From contig CAYMMX010000003.1 in the NCBI GenBank assembly GCA_964391675.1, positions 124,001 through 188,000 on the forward strand: a stretch of DNA of 64,000 bases, in the 5' to 3' direction. The notes beneath the pieces are model-generated. The model had not been told where the DNA came from and did not search any database. It saw only the letters and a list, made by a program, of their open reading frames with translations. This document shows, in pieces, positions 8,398 to 16,871 of the stretch. How positions within the stretch are numbered: position 1 is the first letter of the stretch; each line of letters opens with the position of its first letter. This DNA is from CAYMMX01 sp964391675 (lineage in GTDB: Bacteria > Cyanobacteriota > Vampirovibrionia > Gastranaerophilales > Gastranaerophilaceae). Made by a program: the position numbers and the translations under genes.

Positions 8398-8934
8398 TTA
8401 TAGGTATTTTTTATGGACATTAAATTCATCTTTAACATCCTCATGTTCAATAATTTCATCTTGAGAACCGCCGTATAAAACTCTTATTGCTTTATCTATT
8501 TCTTCTTCATCCGGTTTTTGCTTAGTTTCTTCTTTTAAAGTTTCTTTTAGTGAACCAAGCTCCTTAATTAAATTAATTGAATTTATTGTTGCGCCGATAA
8601 GATAGTATTTTTCATTTATTTCAATTACATGAAGATTTTTATTCTGTCCCAGTTGAGTAGTTGAAATAACAACTGCACGATTCAAGCTTGTTCCTCTTAG
8701 TTGTTCCTTAACTGTTTTTGCTCCAACTATATTAAGTTTTGAATAGACGATTCCCGTTATATAAATTAGAAAAATAACAAAAAGAAGAGCAAAAATAATA
8801 GACATTATATTAGGTTCTGAATTTTGAGTCCTTAATGATTGTTCAAGCTCCGGACTTACTGACTCTGCGATACAAAATGCAGGCAAAACTGTAAATGCGA
8901 ATATTGCGGATATTAAAAATAAAACTTTTTTCAT
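8398..8934 (-). CDS. fliO: Flagellar biosynthetic protein FliO
   Basis: 178 residues. It has an N-terminal signal-like segment (MKKVLFLISAIFAFTVLPAFC, about 1-23), a periplasmic linker, one membrane helix (about 45-65, IIFALLFVIFLIYITGIVY), then a cytoplasmic domain with LNRAVVISTTQLGQNKNLHVIEIN and YYLIGATINSINLIKEL. That last pattern is diagnostic of the FliO/MopB family, which assists assembly of the FliP ring of the flagellar export gate. The tail is Glu/Asp/Lys-rich. The ribosome binding site AAAGGA lies 6 nt from ATG. It is separated from other flagellar genes and heads a minus-strand group with kdsC, a TPR gene and lysC. fliP/Q/R are not in the window. Confidence 0.88.
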   Translation of the reverse strand: MKKVLFLISAIFAFTVLPAFCIAESVSPELEQSLRTQNSEPNIMSIIFALLFVIFLIYITGIVYSKLNIVGAKTVKEQLRGTSLNRAVVISTTQLGQNKNLHVIEINEKYYLIGATINSINLIKELGSLKETLKEETKQKPDEEEIDKAIRVLYGGSQDEIIEHEDVKDEFNVHKKYL

Positions 8935-9015
8935 AAAGAATCCTTTAAATTAATTATTATACATCCAAAAAATGTTTGATATAATAATATTAACATAAAA
9001 TCTTAAGGACATCAT

Positions 9016-10287
9016 ATGCTTTTATATCTTATTATTAATATTTTTGTAATCCTTATCTTTATATCCTTGTTTTTCGTGTTCAAAAAATATAATAAAAATT
9101 GGCTTAAAACTAATGATTATTTAGGCAAAGTTACTAACACAATAAATTCGATAAGGTATGGTAATTTATCTACAAAAATGGAAAAAATTAAACACCCTAA
9201 TTATGAAAACATTTCAGAAAGTATAAACCGGATGGTTGAAACACTTAATGACAGAGAAAAAATGATTGTAGAATATCAAAATGAATTAACAAGGCAGAAC
9301 AAATTTTTAGAATCAACACTAAATTCTCTATCTGACGGAATTTTAATAGTTGATGAAGAATATAAAATATTAAGGGTTACCCCGCAAATTATTAAATGGC
9401 TTAAAAAAAATCTAACAGAAGTTGAAGGTAAAAATTTATCCGATTTTGTACAAATAAGTAATGATATAAATTTTGAAAAATTAAATAATACAGAAGTCTT
9501 TTTAAAAAATGACACCTCTTTACATTATGAAGCAACAACTACTGAGCTTGTTCTAGATGATAATAAAAAAAGATTTATTATCATAATTAAAGATATTTCT
9601 TCACAAAAAGAACTCGATAAACTAAAAGAAGATTTTGTAGCAACATTAACTCATGATCTTAAAGTTCCGATTATTGCAGAATCAAATATTCTAGATTTTC
9701 TTATAAACGGAAAATTCGGAGAAATAACTAAAAAACAATATGAAGCCATTTCAAATATGAAATCTTGCAATAAAGAACTTATCGATTTAGTTCAAATATT
9801 ACTCGAAACGTACAAAACAAAAGAAACGGGAATTGATTTAAATAAAACAAAAATTAATTTAAGCGATTTTGTCAAAGATATCATTGAAGAAATGCAGCCT
9901 ATAGCTGAAAAATCGGGGCTAAAAATTAATTTTACACAATTTGATGCAGAAACTTTTGCAGATTCAACCCAATTAAAAAGAGTTATTAAAAACCTTATTC
10001 AAAATGCTATTTCTCACAGTGAATCAAGCAAAGATATTGATATTATAATAGATAAAAATATAAATACCGTATTTATAAAAATAATTGATTACGGTAAAGG
10101 AATTGCACAAGAAGATATTGAAAAGATTTTTGACAAGTACTATTCTGCAGTAAATAAATTCAGAAAAATAGGAACCGGATTAGGATTATATCTTTCACAG
10201 CAAATAATCAAGGCCCATAACGGTACGATTACAGTAAGAAGTGAAGAAAGCAGCGGAACAGAATTTTGTATTAAACTGCCTTTATAA
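9016..10287 (+). CDS. Membrane sensor histidine kinase with PAS domain
   Basis: 423 residues: one N-terminal membrane helix (1-22), a short HAMP-like linker (about 35-75), a PAS domain (about 95-200, SLSDGILIVDEEYKILRVTPQ), and a HisKA dimerisation helix with the phospho-acceptor His213 in TLTHDLKVPI. The HATPase domain has an N box (NLIQNAISHSE), G1 (DYGKGI), F box (IFDKYYS) and G2 (GTGLGLYLSQQII). All catalytic boxes are present. With only one membrane helix and no large periplasmic domain, it probably senses through PAS. No response regulator gene is adjacent, so it is an orphan kinase. The ribosome binding site is AAGGA. Its end abuts the TOPRIM gene on the other strand, with a 6-bp overlap of the stops. 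Confidence 0.94.
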   Translation: MLLYLIINIFVILIFISLFFVFKKYNKNWLKTNDYLGKVTNTINSIRYGNLSTKMEKIKHPNYENISESINRMVETLNDREKMIVEYQNELTRQNKFLESTLNSLSDGILIVDEEYKILRVTPQIIKWLKKNLTEVEGKNLSDFVQISNDINFEKLNNTEVFLKNDTSLHYEATTTELVLDDNKKRFIIIIKDISSQKELDKLKEDFVATLTHDLKVPIIAESNILDFLINGKFGEITKKQYEAISNMKSCNKELIDLVQILLETYKTKETGIDLNKTKINLSDFVKDIIEEMQPIAEKSGLKINFTQFDAETFADSTQLKRVIKNLIQNAISHSESSKDIDIIIDKNINTVFIKIIDYGKGIAQEDIEKIFDKYYSAVNKFRKIGTGLGLYLSQQIIKAHNGTITVRSEESSGTEFCIKLPL

Positions 10288-11262
10288 AAGTTGAGAAATT
10301 ATTACATTTATCTCCTGAGATAAATCTTTTTTATTTTTAATATTTTCACCTAACTTCAAAGCGAAATCAGATTTTCTAAACTCAAATCCATAATGCTTAA
10401 ATATCTCTGCAAGTACCTTTGTCATAGGTTCATCTTTTTTAATGTCATTTATTTTTAATGAAAAATATTCATTAAATTGTTTATTTATAGTTCTTTTAAT
10501 TAAATTTAACGGTATAATATCTTCAAACTCACCCTCATTAATTATGTAAACTTTATCTTTTTTTCTCAACTTATATTTGATTTCTTCATAATTTTTCTTA
10601 GCATCATTATCCAATAATACAAAAATAGGAATTTTTAAAATGTCGGAAAATTGATAAAAAAGTTTTACTACCTGGTTTTTCCCCCCTGCTGAGATTAAAT
10701 ATATTCCATTTTTATTAAAGTCTAATCCGAATATTTTTGCAAATTTAGGCAATAAAATTTCTTCAGTAATGCCTTCTACTAAAATCAATTTTTTTATTGG
10801 AAATTTATAAAGCTGTTTTTTCTGAACATTTTTTCTTTTACTTGATTGGCTCAATGATTTTAACCATTTTAGATTATCCGGTAATTCTTTTTCATCAAAA
10901 AAATTAATAGCTTCAATATAATTAATTTTATTTTTTAATAATTTTTCCACATTACTATCGAAAACAAAAACAGATTTTTCGTAATTTAAAAGTTTCTGAT
11001 TTATTGTATAATCATTTACTGTTTTTACACCCAAATTTTCAAAAGACAAATTAAATATTTGCTCTGCAAGTTGCGTTAATTTATCATACTCAACTTCATT
11101 TAATTCTTTTTTCTTAAACTTGGGAGTAATTAAATTCGATAGTACAATATCTTTAAAAACCCTTAGATACTTGTCTTCTGTAGGCTTAAATCTTGTAAGT
11201 CTATCTAATGAAATTAGAATTTGAGTTTTATTTAATGGTTTAATTTTAATTTTTGCTTTCAA
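10282..11262 (-). CDS. OLD-like TOPRIM domain protein without ATPase domain
   Basis: 326 residues. The C-terminal half is a TOPRIM domain: KLILVEGITEEILLPKFA with the conserved Glu (about residue 163), YLISAGGKNQV, and LLDNDAKKN giving the DxD pair, followed by the EFEDIIP segment typical of OLD-family nuclease TOPRIMs. The N-terminal about 145 residues carry no Walker A motif, so the ABC-type ATPase of true OLD nucleases is absent. Residues 1-60 are basic. It could be a stand-alone nuclease or nicking domain, or part of a DNA repair or defence pathway. It has no adjacent partner such as a UvrD-like helicase (Gabija type). It is convergent with the histidine kinase. Confidence 0.72.
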   Translation of the reverse strand: MKAKIKIKPLNKTQILISLDRLTRFKPTEDKYLRVFKDIVLSNLITPKFKKKELNEVEYDKLTQLAEQIFNLSFENLGVKTVNDYTINQKLLNYEKSVFVFDSNVEKLLKNKINYIEAINFFDEKELPDNLKWLKSLSQSSKRKNVQKKQLYKFPIKKLILVEGITEEILLPKFAKIFGLDFNKNGIYLISAGGKNQVVKLFYQFSDILKIPIFVLLDNDAKKNYEEIKYKLRKKDKVYIINEGEFEDIIPLNLIKRTINKQFNEYFSLKINDIKKDEPMTKVLAEIFKHYGFEFRKSDFALKLGENIKNKKDLSQEINVIISQLL

Positions 11263-11369
11263 TATTTCCTCGATAAAATGTAACTTTTCTTATAAAAGAT
11301 ACCTCAAAAAGGCAATTTTTAAAAGAGATTATTTTTATACTAAATATAAGGTAATGTGTAGGAATAAAA

Positions 11370-12773
11370 ATGAGTTCATTAAACATTTCTAATAATGTTA
11401 ATTATAGAGTAACATCAAACAAACAACAAAGTTACAATAACTCAGCTGTTTCAAATTCCTATGCACAAAATCCTAATGCAACTTCATTTAAAGGTGAATC
11501 GGGAATTATACCAAATAATATTCAAATGGTGACTCCTACATCTTTAATAATGAAAACCCAACTAACAACAAAAGAAGAACAAGAAAAATTCATTACAATA
11601 TTTTCTCAATTAACAAATAAACAAGATAAACAAAATTTAGCATTGTTATTAAAAAGAGGTATCCTTTTAAATACAAATTCCAACGATAAATCAAGCACCT
11701 TGGATAACCTGCATAAAATTGCTACAACTGAAAGATTAAAAGGATTAAATACAAAAAATATCTTATCAGAAACAATAAATACTATCGCAAATCCCTTTGT
11801 AATTACCCAAAATTTTGGCGATATTCCAAAGCAATATATAAATGAAATTACACAAAAAGCACAGGCAAATCCTAAAACTCCCGACAATAAAATTGATGTA
11901 AACACAATAGATGTAAAAAACTCGAGTGCATGCGTATCCGCAAGTATTGAATTTATTTTAGCAAAACAAATGCCTGCGGAATTTACAAGATTTGTAGAAG
12001 GATTGACTTCCCCTAAAATGGCTGTTGAAAAAACAATCAATCTAAAAAATCTTACCGATAATACTTTAGATTCTGTTTATTTATTAAATACTTTTGAAAT
12101 TCCTTATGAAATGAGCGATTTTGATACTGCTAAATTAACATTGGCTCCTGACAAAAATGCATCAATAAGAGCTCAAATACAAAATGTTGATAAAAATTAT
12201 TCAGAACGTTCACTTATTGATGTTTTAATGCAATCAACATTTATGAATGTAGGTTCTCAAGGAACTTACGACTCCTTAACCGACTTAAGAGGCGGAAAAT
12301 TCAATAATGATAATAAAGGGTTAATTGAATTTGAAAAAACCTTTACGGAATCCATTGTATTAGATAAAAATAAGATTTCAGTTACATATCAAAATCTTGA
12401 TGAAAATGCAAAGTTAATAGGTTATACTGCTGATTTTAAAACAATTGAAAAACAAATTCTTGACTCAATTGCAATCGGAGAAAGTGTAATAATCGGCTAT
12501 ACAGAATTTGATGATTCAGGAAAAGTGATAAATGGTCATGAAATAACAATTATAGGCTCAATGCGTACTCAAAACGGCGATTTGATATTTATATGCAATG
12601 ATACTGATGATAATCGTCCTACACCAATAGCTTATCCGGCAAAATTACTTATACCAAAAATTCATCATGCCGGATTGCCACAAAAAATAGCAGAACAAAA
12701 TCCTATTAGCAACACAGCAAGCTGGAAAGAAGGAATTGAAGCTTATAAACAAATAAAGCAAAAGGCTGTTTAG
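11370..12773 (+). CDS. Orphan protein with SFKG motif and papain-like Cys/His/Asn pattern
   Basis: 467 residues, family not recognised. The N-terminal 45 residues are Asn/Ser/Gln-rich and end in TSFKG (38-42), shared with other orphans here. A helical region follows (60-170). From 185 the layout resembles a C39/papain-like fold: Cys188 opens a helix (NSSACVSASIEFILA), then a long insertion, then NGHEITIIG with His390, and ICNDTDD with Asn410/Asp411 on the next strand. This Cys-helix ... His-strand ... Asn/Asp order is what papain-like peptidases and transglutaminases show. I infer a cysteine peptidase-like enzyme; activity is unproven. The ribosome binding site AGGA precedes ATG. No signal peptide. 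Convergent with a small membrane protein 2 bp away. Confidence 0.7.
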   Translation: MSSLNISNNVNYRVTSNKQQSYNNSAVSNSYAQNPNATSFKGESGIIPNNIQMVTPTSLIMKTQLTTKEEQEKFITIFSQLTNKQDKQNLALLLKRGILLNTNSNDKSSTLDNLHKIATTERLKGLNTKNILSETINTIANPFVITQNFGDIPKQYINEITQKAQANPKTPDNKIDVNTIDVKNSSACVSASIEFILAKQMPAEFTRFVEGLTSPKMAVEKTINLKNLTDNTLDSVYLLNTFEIPYEMSDFDTAKLTLAPDKNASIRAQIQNVDKNYSERSLIDVLMQSTFMNVGSQGTYDSLTDLRGGKFNNDNKGLIEFEKTFTESIVLDKNKISVTYQNLDENAKLIGYTADFKTIEKQILDSIAIGESVIIGYTEFDDSGKVINGHEITIIGSMRTQNGDLIFICNDTDDNRPTPIAYPAKLLIPKIHHAGLPQKIAEQNPISNTASWKEGIEAYKQIKQKAV

Positions 12774-12775
12774 TG

Positions 12776-13009
12776 TTATTTTCTAAAAAGTCCTGTTATA
12801 AGCAAGAATCCCAGCATAAAAAATGTTGACACCATAATTACAGAAAAACTTGGATTAGGTTCACTGCTTCTTTGATTTAACAATGACTTATTATCGGATA
12901 CATTTTCTAAATAAGCCTTAGAAGAATTTTTACTGAAATTTTTATGCCTAAAATCTCTATCATTATGAACATAACCTGCACAGAAATTACTACATACTTG
13001 TGGAATCAT
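12776..13009 (-). CDS. Small tail-anchored membrane protein, unknown
   Basis: 77 residues. It has a hydrophilic N-terminal part with a CSNFC cysteine pair (6-10), many Asn/Ser/Lys residues, and one C-terminal membrane helix (about 54-74, FSVIMVSTFFMLGFLLITGLF) followed by RK. That is a tail-anchored topology. A good ribosome binding site (AGGTGAG, then ATT ATG) supports expression. Unknown family. The N-terminal style (Asn-rich, NFSKN) recalls the SFKG orphans, but the motif itself is missing. Confidence 0.55.
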   Translation of the reverse strand: MIPQVCSNFCAGYVHNDRDFRHKNFSKNSSKAYLENVSDNKSLLNQRSSEPNPSFSVIMVSTFFMLGFLLITGLFRK

Positions 13010-13320
13010 AATCTCACCTAAAAATAACCTTTATCAGAAAACCATTAACGCATATATTATAACATTTATTTCTCATTCTTTCAACCCGCTATTTATATGA
13101 AGAATGCTAAATAAATTTTAAAATATATTAATTTTGATAAAACAAATGACTTATATTCAATTAAACATTTATGTCTAATTATAAATGACTCTAAGATGCA
13201 GGAATATTTTAGATTTTAGCCATTTATCAAATAAATTTGTTACAAAATATAAAAAGATTAGTTACAAATGTTTTTTTTTCGAATACCATGATTGTGTGTA
13301 GCAAAAATTGGGAGTACACA
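13010..13320. other. Non-coding region upstream of the phosphate-uptake genes
   Basis: 311 bp of very AT-rich sequence between the small membrane protein and the DUF47 gene. An open frame from a TTG at 13237 runs into the DUF47 gene, but it has no ribosome binding site and would add 28 residues unlike the family. I see no RNA gene. A run of TTTTTTTTTC at about 13271-13280 and scattered TATAAT-like words could belong to the promoter, but I cannot fix one. Confidence 0.4.
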
Positions 13321-13959
13321 GTGAAATTTAATTTATTTGAAAAAATATTACCACCAAAAAATACTGTTTTTTATGATTGTTTTGAGGATGCTGCAAAGAA
13401 TTGTTTTGACGTTGCAACACTTTTTAACGAAGCAGTTTTACATGGAATAACTGATGAAAGAATGGTAAAAGCAAGAACCCTTAAACATAGAGGTTCTGCT
13501 CTTGAAAGAGAAACTATCGGTAAACTAAATTCAACATTTGTTACCCCAATAGATAGAGAAGATATTCAACTGCTTGCCGTAATGCTTAATAAAATAACAA
13601 AAAAAATATCACAAGCTTTCATGAATTTAAATATTTACAGAATGGCAAATTACACAGAAGAAATGCTTCAACAATCAAAAACTATTCTCAATGCAACAGA
13701 AGAATTGATGAGAAGTGTAAGCTTGCTAAAAACAATATCAAAAACAAAAGAAATTACAGCAAGTCAAGAAACCATGAAAGGTATTGAAACAATTGGAGAT
13801 GATATTCTCTACAGAGCTATGGACAAATTATTTTCAGGTGAATTCGAAGCACTTGAAGTAATTAAATTAAGAGATATATACAAAATTTTGGAAGGTGCTT
13901 TAGATAAATGTTTTAGTGTTTCTGACACTATACTGAATATAGCACTTAAGAATAATTAG
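13321..13959 (+). CDS. DUF47 (PhoU-like) accessory protein of the Pit transporter
   Basis: 212 residues from a GTG start 7 nt after GGGAG. Starting here gives KFNLFEKILPPKNTVFYDCFEDAA, the usual N-terminus of DUF47 proteins (about 205-215 residues). The all-helical body has LKHRGSALERETIGKLNSTFVTPIDREDIQLL, with the highly conserved F-x-TPIDREDI signature at about residues 77-85, and the C-terminal DIYKILEGALDKC. DUF47 proteins resemble PhoU and accompany PiT transporters, probably controlling phosphate uptake. The pit gene begins 5 bp later, so they form one operon. Cytoplasmic, with no membrane segments. Confidence 0.92.
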   Translation: MKFNLFEKILPPKNTVFYDCFEDAAKNCFDVATLFNEAVLHGITDERMVKARTLKHRGSALERETIGKLNSTFVTPIDREDIQLLAVMLNKITKKISQAFMNLNIYRMANYTEEMLQQSKTILNATEELMRSVSLLKTISKTKEITASQETMKGIETIGDDILYRAMDKLFSGEFEALEVIKLRDIYKILEGALDKCFSVSDTILNIALKNN

Positions 13960-13964
13960 GAACA

Positions 13965-15050
13965 ATGGAAACAGCAATAATATTACTAACCTTAGTTATG
14001 ATAGTGGCATTCATTTTTGAATATGTGAATGGATTCCATGACTCTGCAAATGCTGTATCTACAGTAGTATCAACTAAAGCATTAAGTCCGAGAATTGCTA
14101 TTTTATATGCAGCAACACTAAACTTTGTAGGAGCTTTTTTCGGCACTCACGTAGCACATACAATAGGTGCGGGAATGGTTACTCAGGATTCAATTACTCA
14201 ATTGGTAATTTTTTGTGCACTTTTAGGCGCAATAATATGGAATATATTAACTTGGTATTTAGGACTTCCTTCAAGCTCCTCTCATGCCCTTATTGGTGGC
14301 CTTCTAGGTGCATCCATTGCACACGCATATTTTAATTTAGATAAATCATACGATTTAATATTGAGAATGCCTGCTTTTAAACTGGAACACCCGGCATTAG
14401 ATGTAGTAAACACTCATAACGTATTCTGTAAAGTTATAATACCAATGATTGTATCGCCATTACTCGGATTTATTGTAGGTTTTTTGGTAATACTGTTTTT
14501 ATTAAAAATATTTCATAAAATGCGTCCTGAGCTATTAAATAGATTATTTAGAAAAATGCAACTGCTTTCATCCGGATTTCTAGCCTTCAGTCATGGTTCA
14601 AATGATGCTCAAAAAACTATGGGTATAATTACATTATCTTTAATGACTGCAGGATTGCTTCAGGATAAAATATTTGAGATTCCGGCTTGGGTTATATGCG
14701 CCTGTGCACTTACACTGGCATTAGGAACAATGACCGGAGGATGGAAAATTATAAGAACAATGAGTTCTAAAGTTATAAAAATGAAGCCAATACATGGATT
14801 TTCAGTTGAAATGGCATCTGCAAGTATAATAATAACAGCATCTCACTTCGGTTTTCCTATAAGTACAACACACGTAATATCAACAGCTATAGTCGGTGTC
14901 GGAAGTATGGTAAAAGTTTCAGCAGTAAAATGGGGCATGGTTAAGAATATTGTTGCCGCTTGGGTATGCACAATTCCTATATGTATGTTTCTATCAGGAT
15001 TATTATACTTTTTCCTTGTTAAGACACCTCTTGGGCTAGTAACTCAATAA
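13965..15050 (+). CDS. pit: PiT-family inorganic phosphate transporter
   Basis: 361 residues with about ten membrane helices and the duplicated PiT signature. The first copy is EYVNGFHDSANAVSTVVSTKALSPR (about 18-42) and the second FSHGSNDAQKTMGIITL (about 207-223), each with the GFHD/GSND motif that binds phosphate and cation. It imports phosphate (with H+ or Na+, or as metal phosphate) across the inner membrane at low affinity. The SSSHALIGG loop and STTHVISTAIVGVG repeat are also conserved. Coupled to the DUF47 gene. It overlaps nothing, and convergent purN begins 1 bp after its stop. No Pho box is evident. Confidence 0.95.
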   Translation: METAIILLTLVMIVAFIFEYVNGFHDSANAVSTVVSTKALSPRIAILYAATLNFVGAFFGTHVAHTIGAGMVTQDSITQLVIFCALLGAIIWNILTWYLGLPSSSSHALIGGLLGASIAHAYFNLDKSYDLILRMPAFKLEHPALDVVNTHNVFCKVIIPMIVSPLLGFIVGFLVILFLLKIFHKMRPELLNRLFRKMQLLSSGFLAFSHGSNDAQKTMGIITLSLMTAGLLQDKIFEIPAWVICACALTLALGTMTGGWKIIRTMSSKVIKMKPIHGFSVEMASASIIITASHFGFPISTTHVISTAIVGVGSMVKVSAVKWGMVKNIVAAWVCTIPICMFLSGLLYFFLVKTPLGLVTQ

Positions 15051-15051
15051 T

Positions 15052-15669
15052 CTAACCTCTTAAACAATTAGAACAGGAATTACAATTAGATTTTTCTTGA
15101 CTGCAGGTGGATTTAATTAAATCATGAAAATCAAAAACTTCATCTTTTAAAATTTTATCAATAACTATAGGGTATAGATTATGTTCAATTTTATGTATCT
15201 CAGACTCAAATTCATCAAAATGCATTTCATTGCTTATAAAAACGGGATATTGGGCAATAATTTTACCACCATCAACCTCTGAAGTTACCCAATGAATTGT
15301 AATACCACTTACTTTTACTCCTGCTAAAAAAGACTCTCTTACTGCATTAATACTACCTTTAAATGCCGGAAGCAAAGAAGGGTGAATGTTTATAACTTTG
15401 CCCATTTCAAATAATACGTTTTCGGGTAAAATTTTCATATAACCTGCTAATACAACCAAATCAAATTTATTCTTTGAAAAATATTTCAAATTATCTTCGA
15501 ATGGCAAGTATTGATTATTAATTCCAAGATTTACTGCCCTGTTTAATATAAAGGCATTTCTTACATTACTTAAACAAGTAATATCTATTTCATTATGATT
15601 TTTAAAGTATTCTGCAATGGCTTGAAAATTACCGCCATTTCCGGAACCCATAACCGCTATCTTCTTCAT
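15052..15669 (-). CDS. purN: Phosphoribosylglycinamide formyltransferase with cysteine-rich tail
   Basis: Transfers the formyl group from 10-formyl-THF to GAR in purine synthesis. 205 residues. It has GSGNGGNFQAI (8-18), then LAGYMKILP, the catalytic INIHPSLLPAFKG (Asn and His), GITIHWVTSEVDGG and the Asp-containing GGKIIAQYPV. These are all GART motifs. Unusually, the C-terminus (186-205) carries four cysteines spaced C-x6-C-x2-C-x2-C (Cys189, 196, 199, 202). This tail is not part of the known fold and could bind a metal or Fe-S cluster. Cytoplasmic and monocistronic, convergent with pit. Confidence 0.93.
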   Translation of the reverse strand: MKKIAVMGSGNGGNFQAIAEYFKNHNEIDITCLSNVRNAFILNRAVNLGINNQYLPFEDNLKYFSKNKFDLVVLAGYMKILPENVLFEMGKVINIHPSLLPAFKGSINAVRESFLAGVKVSGITIHWVTSEVDGGKIIAQYPVFISNEMHFDEFESEIHKIEHNLYPIVIDKILKDEVFDFHDLIKSTCSQEKSNCNSCSNCLRG

Positions 15670-15753
15670 AAACTAATTCTAGTATAAAAATAATTATTTT
15701 TGTATTACAATCAAAATCAAATAAATTAAAAAAAGTAAAGGAGTTTAGAAATA

Positions 15754-16032
15754 ATGGAAGAAGTTAAAGCAAGTCATATCTTAGTAGAAACAGAAGAAGA
15801 AGCAATTAGATTAAAAGAAGAGATTTTATCAGGTACACCTTTTGAAGATATAGCCGCAGAACATTCTATGTGTCCATCAGGAGCAAGAGGTGGGGACTTA
15901 GGCTTTTTTGGAAAGGGTCAAATGGTCAAAGAATTTGAAAATGCGGCTTTTGATTTAAAAGTAGGCGAAATCTCTGATCCAATAAAAACAAATTTCGGCT
16001 GGCATTTAATTATTGTTACTGATAAACAATAA
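15754..16032 (+). CDS. Stand-alone parvulin-type peptidyl-prolyl isomerase
   Basis: 92 residues forming a single parvulin (PpiC/Pin1-like) domain: KASHILVETEEEA, the FEDIAAEHSMCPSGARGGDLGFFGKGQMVKEFE core, FDLKVGEISDPIKTNFGWHLI and the closing strand IIVTDKQ. The active-site His7-like residue of ASHILV, the Cys/Asp position (MCPSG) and the final GWHLI histidine are all present. The length matches E. coli PpiC (93 residues), and there is no signal peptide, so it acts in the cytoplasm. It catalyses cis-trans isomerisation of Xaa-Pro bonds. The ribosome binding site AAAGGAG lies before ATG. Monocistronic. Confidence 0.93.
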   Translation: MEEVKASHILVETEEEAIRLKEEILSGTPFEDIAAEHSMCPSGARGGDLGFFGKGQMVKEFENAAFDLKVGEISDPIKTNFGWHLIIVTDKQ

Positions 16033-16166
16033 CACAATCAAAATAAACGTCAAATATACACTAATTATATTGCCTCAGGTAAATTAGTCATATTTATTAC
16101 CTATCTGATAATATTTAGTTTCAAATTACTAATATTTAGAAATATTAAGTGTACCCGATATACTTA

Positions 16167-16195
16167 TTGACATAATTATTTTTCTCTACTACACT
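16167..16195 (+). promoter_or_regulatory. Candidate sigma-70-type promoter of the 16248 gene
   Basis: A perfect TTGACA (16167-16172), a 17-bp spacer and TACACT (16190-16195, 4/6), about 50 bp before the start codon. A strong ribosome binding site (GGTGGAGGAGG) follows, so the gene is probably well expressed. Confidence 0.5.
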
Positions 16196-16247
16196 TGTAA
16201 TATTGAATGAACGTGTTACCAATTTATAAAGGTGGAGGAGGCAAGTT

Positions 16248-16793
16248 ATGTCCCCAAGTGTTAGTAAGGTTAATAACATACCCCCTGCTTTAGGCTCTAA
16301 TATTAAAAAGGGACTTAGCAGAAAAGCAACTGCTTTAGTAGCAGCAGTTGGTATAACAGTAGGCTCCATGGGCGGTGCAGTAATTAAAGATACAGTAACT
16401 GCAGCTACTGTTAATAATCAATATAATAACTTAAAAAATACATTGGTTGAAAATGGTGCACCAAAAGAGTTTGTTGACAATATGGCTGCTGAAATTGAAT
16501 ATGCGGTTGATTCTTCTAGTCCTTGGTATGAAGCAAAGTCAATAAAATCTATGAAAAAATTATTAGGCTTTCAGATGAAAGTTGATGAGATGCTCGCCAA
16601 TTATGCTGCTAAAAAAGCTTATGAACAAGGGATTCAAGATACAATAGATTATCTTATGATGCAGGGCATGCCTCAATCTGAAGAAGTAGAGCCGGCACCT
16701 AAGTTAAATAAAGACAACCTTATTCATGTAAATGCTTTTATGGATAAGGCAAAGAACTTCTTTTCAGGATTTTTAAAAACTAAAGAGGTATAA
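16248..16793 (+). CDS. Hypothetical protein with one membrane helix, probably abundant
   Basis: 181 residues, family not recognised. A short basic N-terminus (KKGLSRKA, 21-28) precedes a small-residue hydrophobic helix (about 29-47, ALVAAVGITVGSMGGAVI) that could be a signal-anchor. The rest is helical and hydrophilic, with a Pro-containing linker (EEVEPAPK, about 144-151) and an amphipathic C-terminus. A very strong ribosome binding site (GGAGGAGG), a TTGACA promoter and its own terminator (16814-16856) mark a monocistronic, likely highly expressed gene. No catalytic motif is visible. Confidence 0.7.
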   Translation: MSPSVSKVNNIPPALGSNIKKGLSRKATALVAAVGITVGSMGGAVIKDTVTAATVNNQYNNLKNTLVENGAPKEFVDNMAAEIEYAVDSSSPWYEAKSIKSMKKLLGFQMKVDEMLANYAAKKAYEQGIQDTIDYLMMQGMPQSEEVEPAPKLNKDNLIHVNAFMDKAKNFFSGFLKTKEV

Positions 16794-16813
16794 AGTTTAA
16801 AATGCAAATCTAT

Positions 16814-16856
16814 AGGGATTGTTGAATGAAAATTCTGTAAACCAATCCCTTTTTTA
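16814..16856 (+). terminator. Rho-independent terminator
   Basis: An 8-bp stem AGGGATTG / CAATCCCT with a loop of about 20 nt, running into T5-6. It lies 21 bp after the 16248-16793 gene and just before the extended -10 of the aminopeptidase. Confidence 0.65.
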
Positions 16857-16865
16857 TGCTAAAAT
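16857..16865 (+). promoter_or_regulatory. Extended -10 box abutting the aminopeptidase start
   Basis: TGCTAAAAT is an extended -10 (TGn plus TAAAAT at 16860-16865). It ends 6 nt before the ATG at 16872, and no ribosome binding site lies between. Transcription would start at or within a base or two of the ATG, giving a leaderless mRNA. Confidence 0.4.
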
Positions 16866-16871
16866 TTTTAG

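Noticed and set aside
11606..12040. 144-codon minus-strand frame inside the papain-like gene
   Set aside because: Lies within a longer, well-initiated gene on the other strand; hydrophobic composition is the usual shadow of Asn/Lys-rich coding DNA.
13237..13320. 28-residue N-terminal extension of the DUF47 protein
   Set aside because: No ribosome binding site, not part of the family N-terminus, and a GTG with GGGAG at the right distance lies at 13321.
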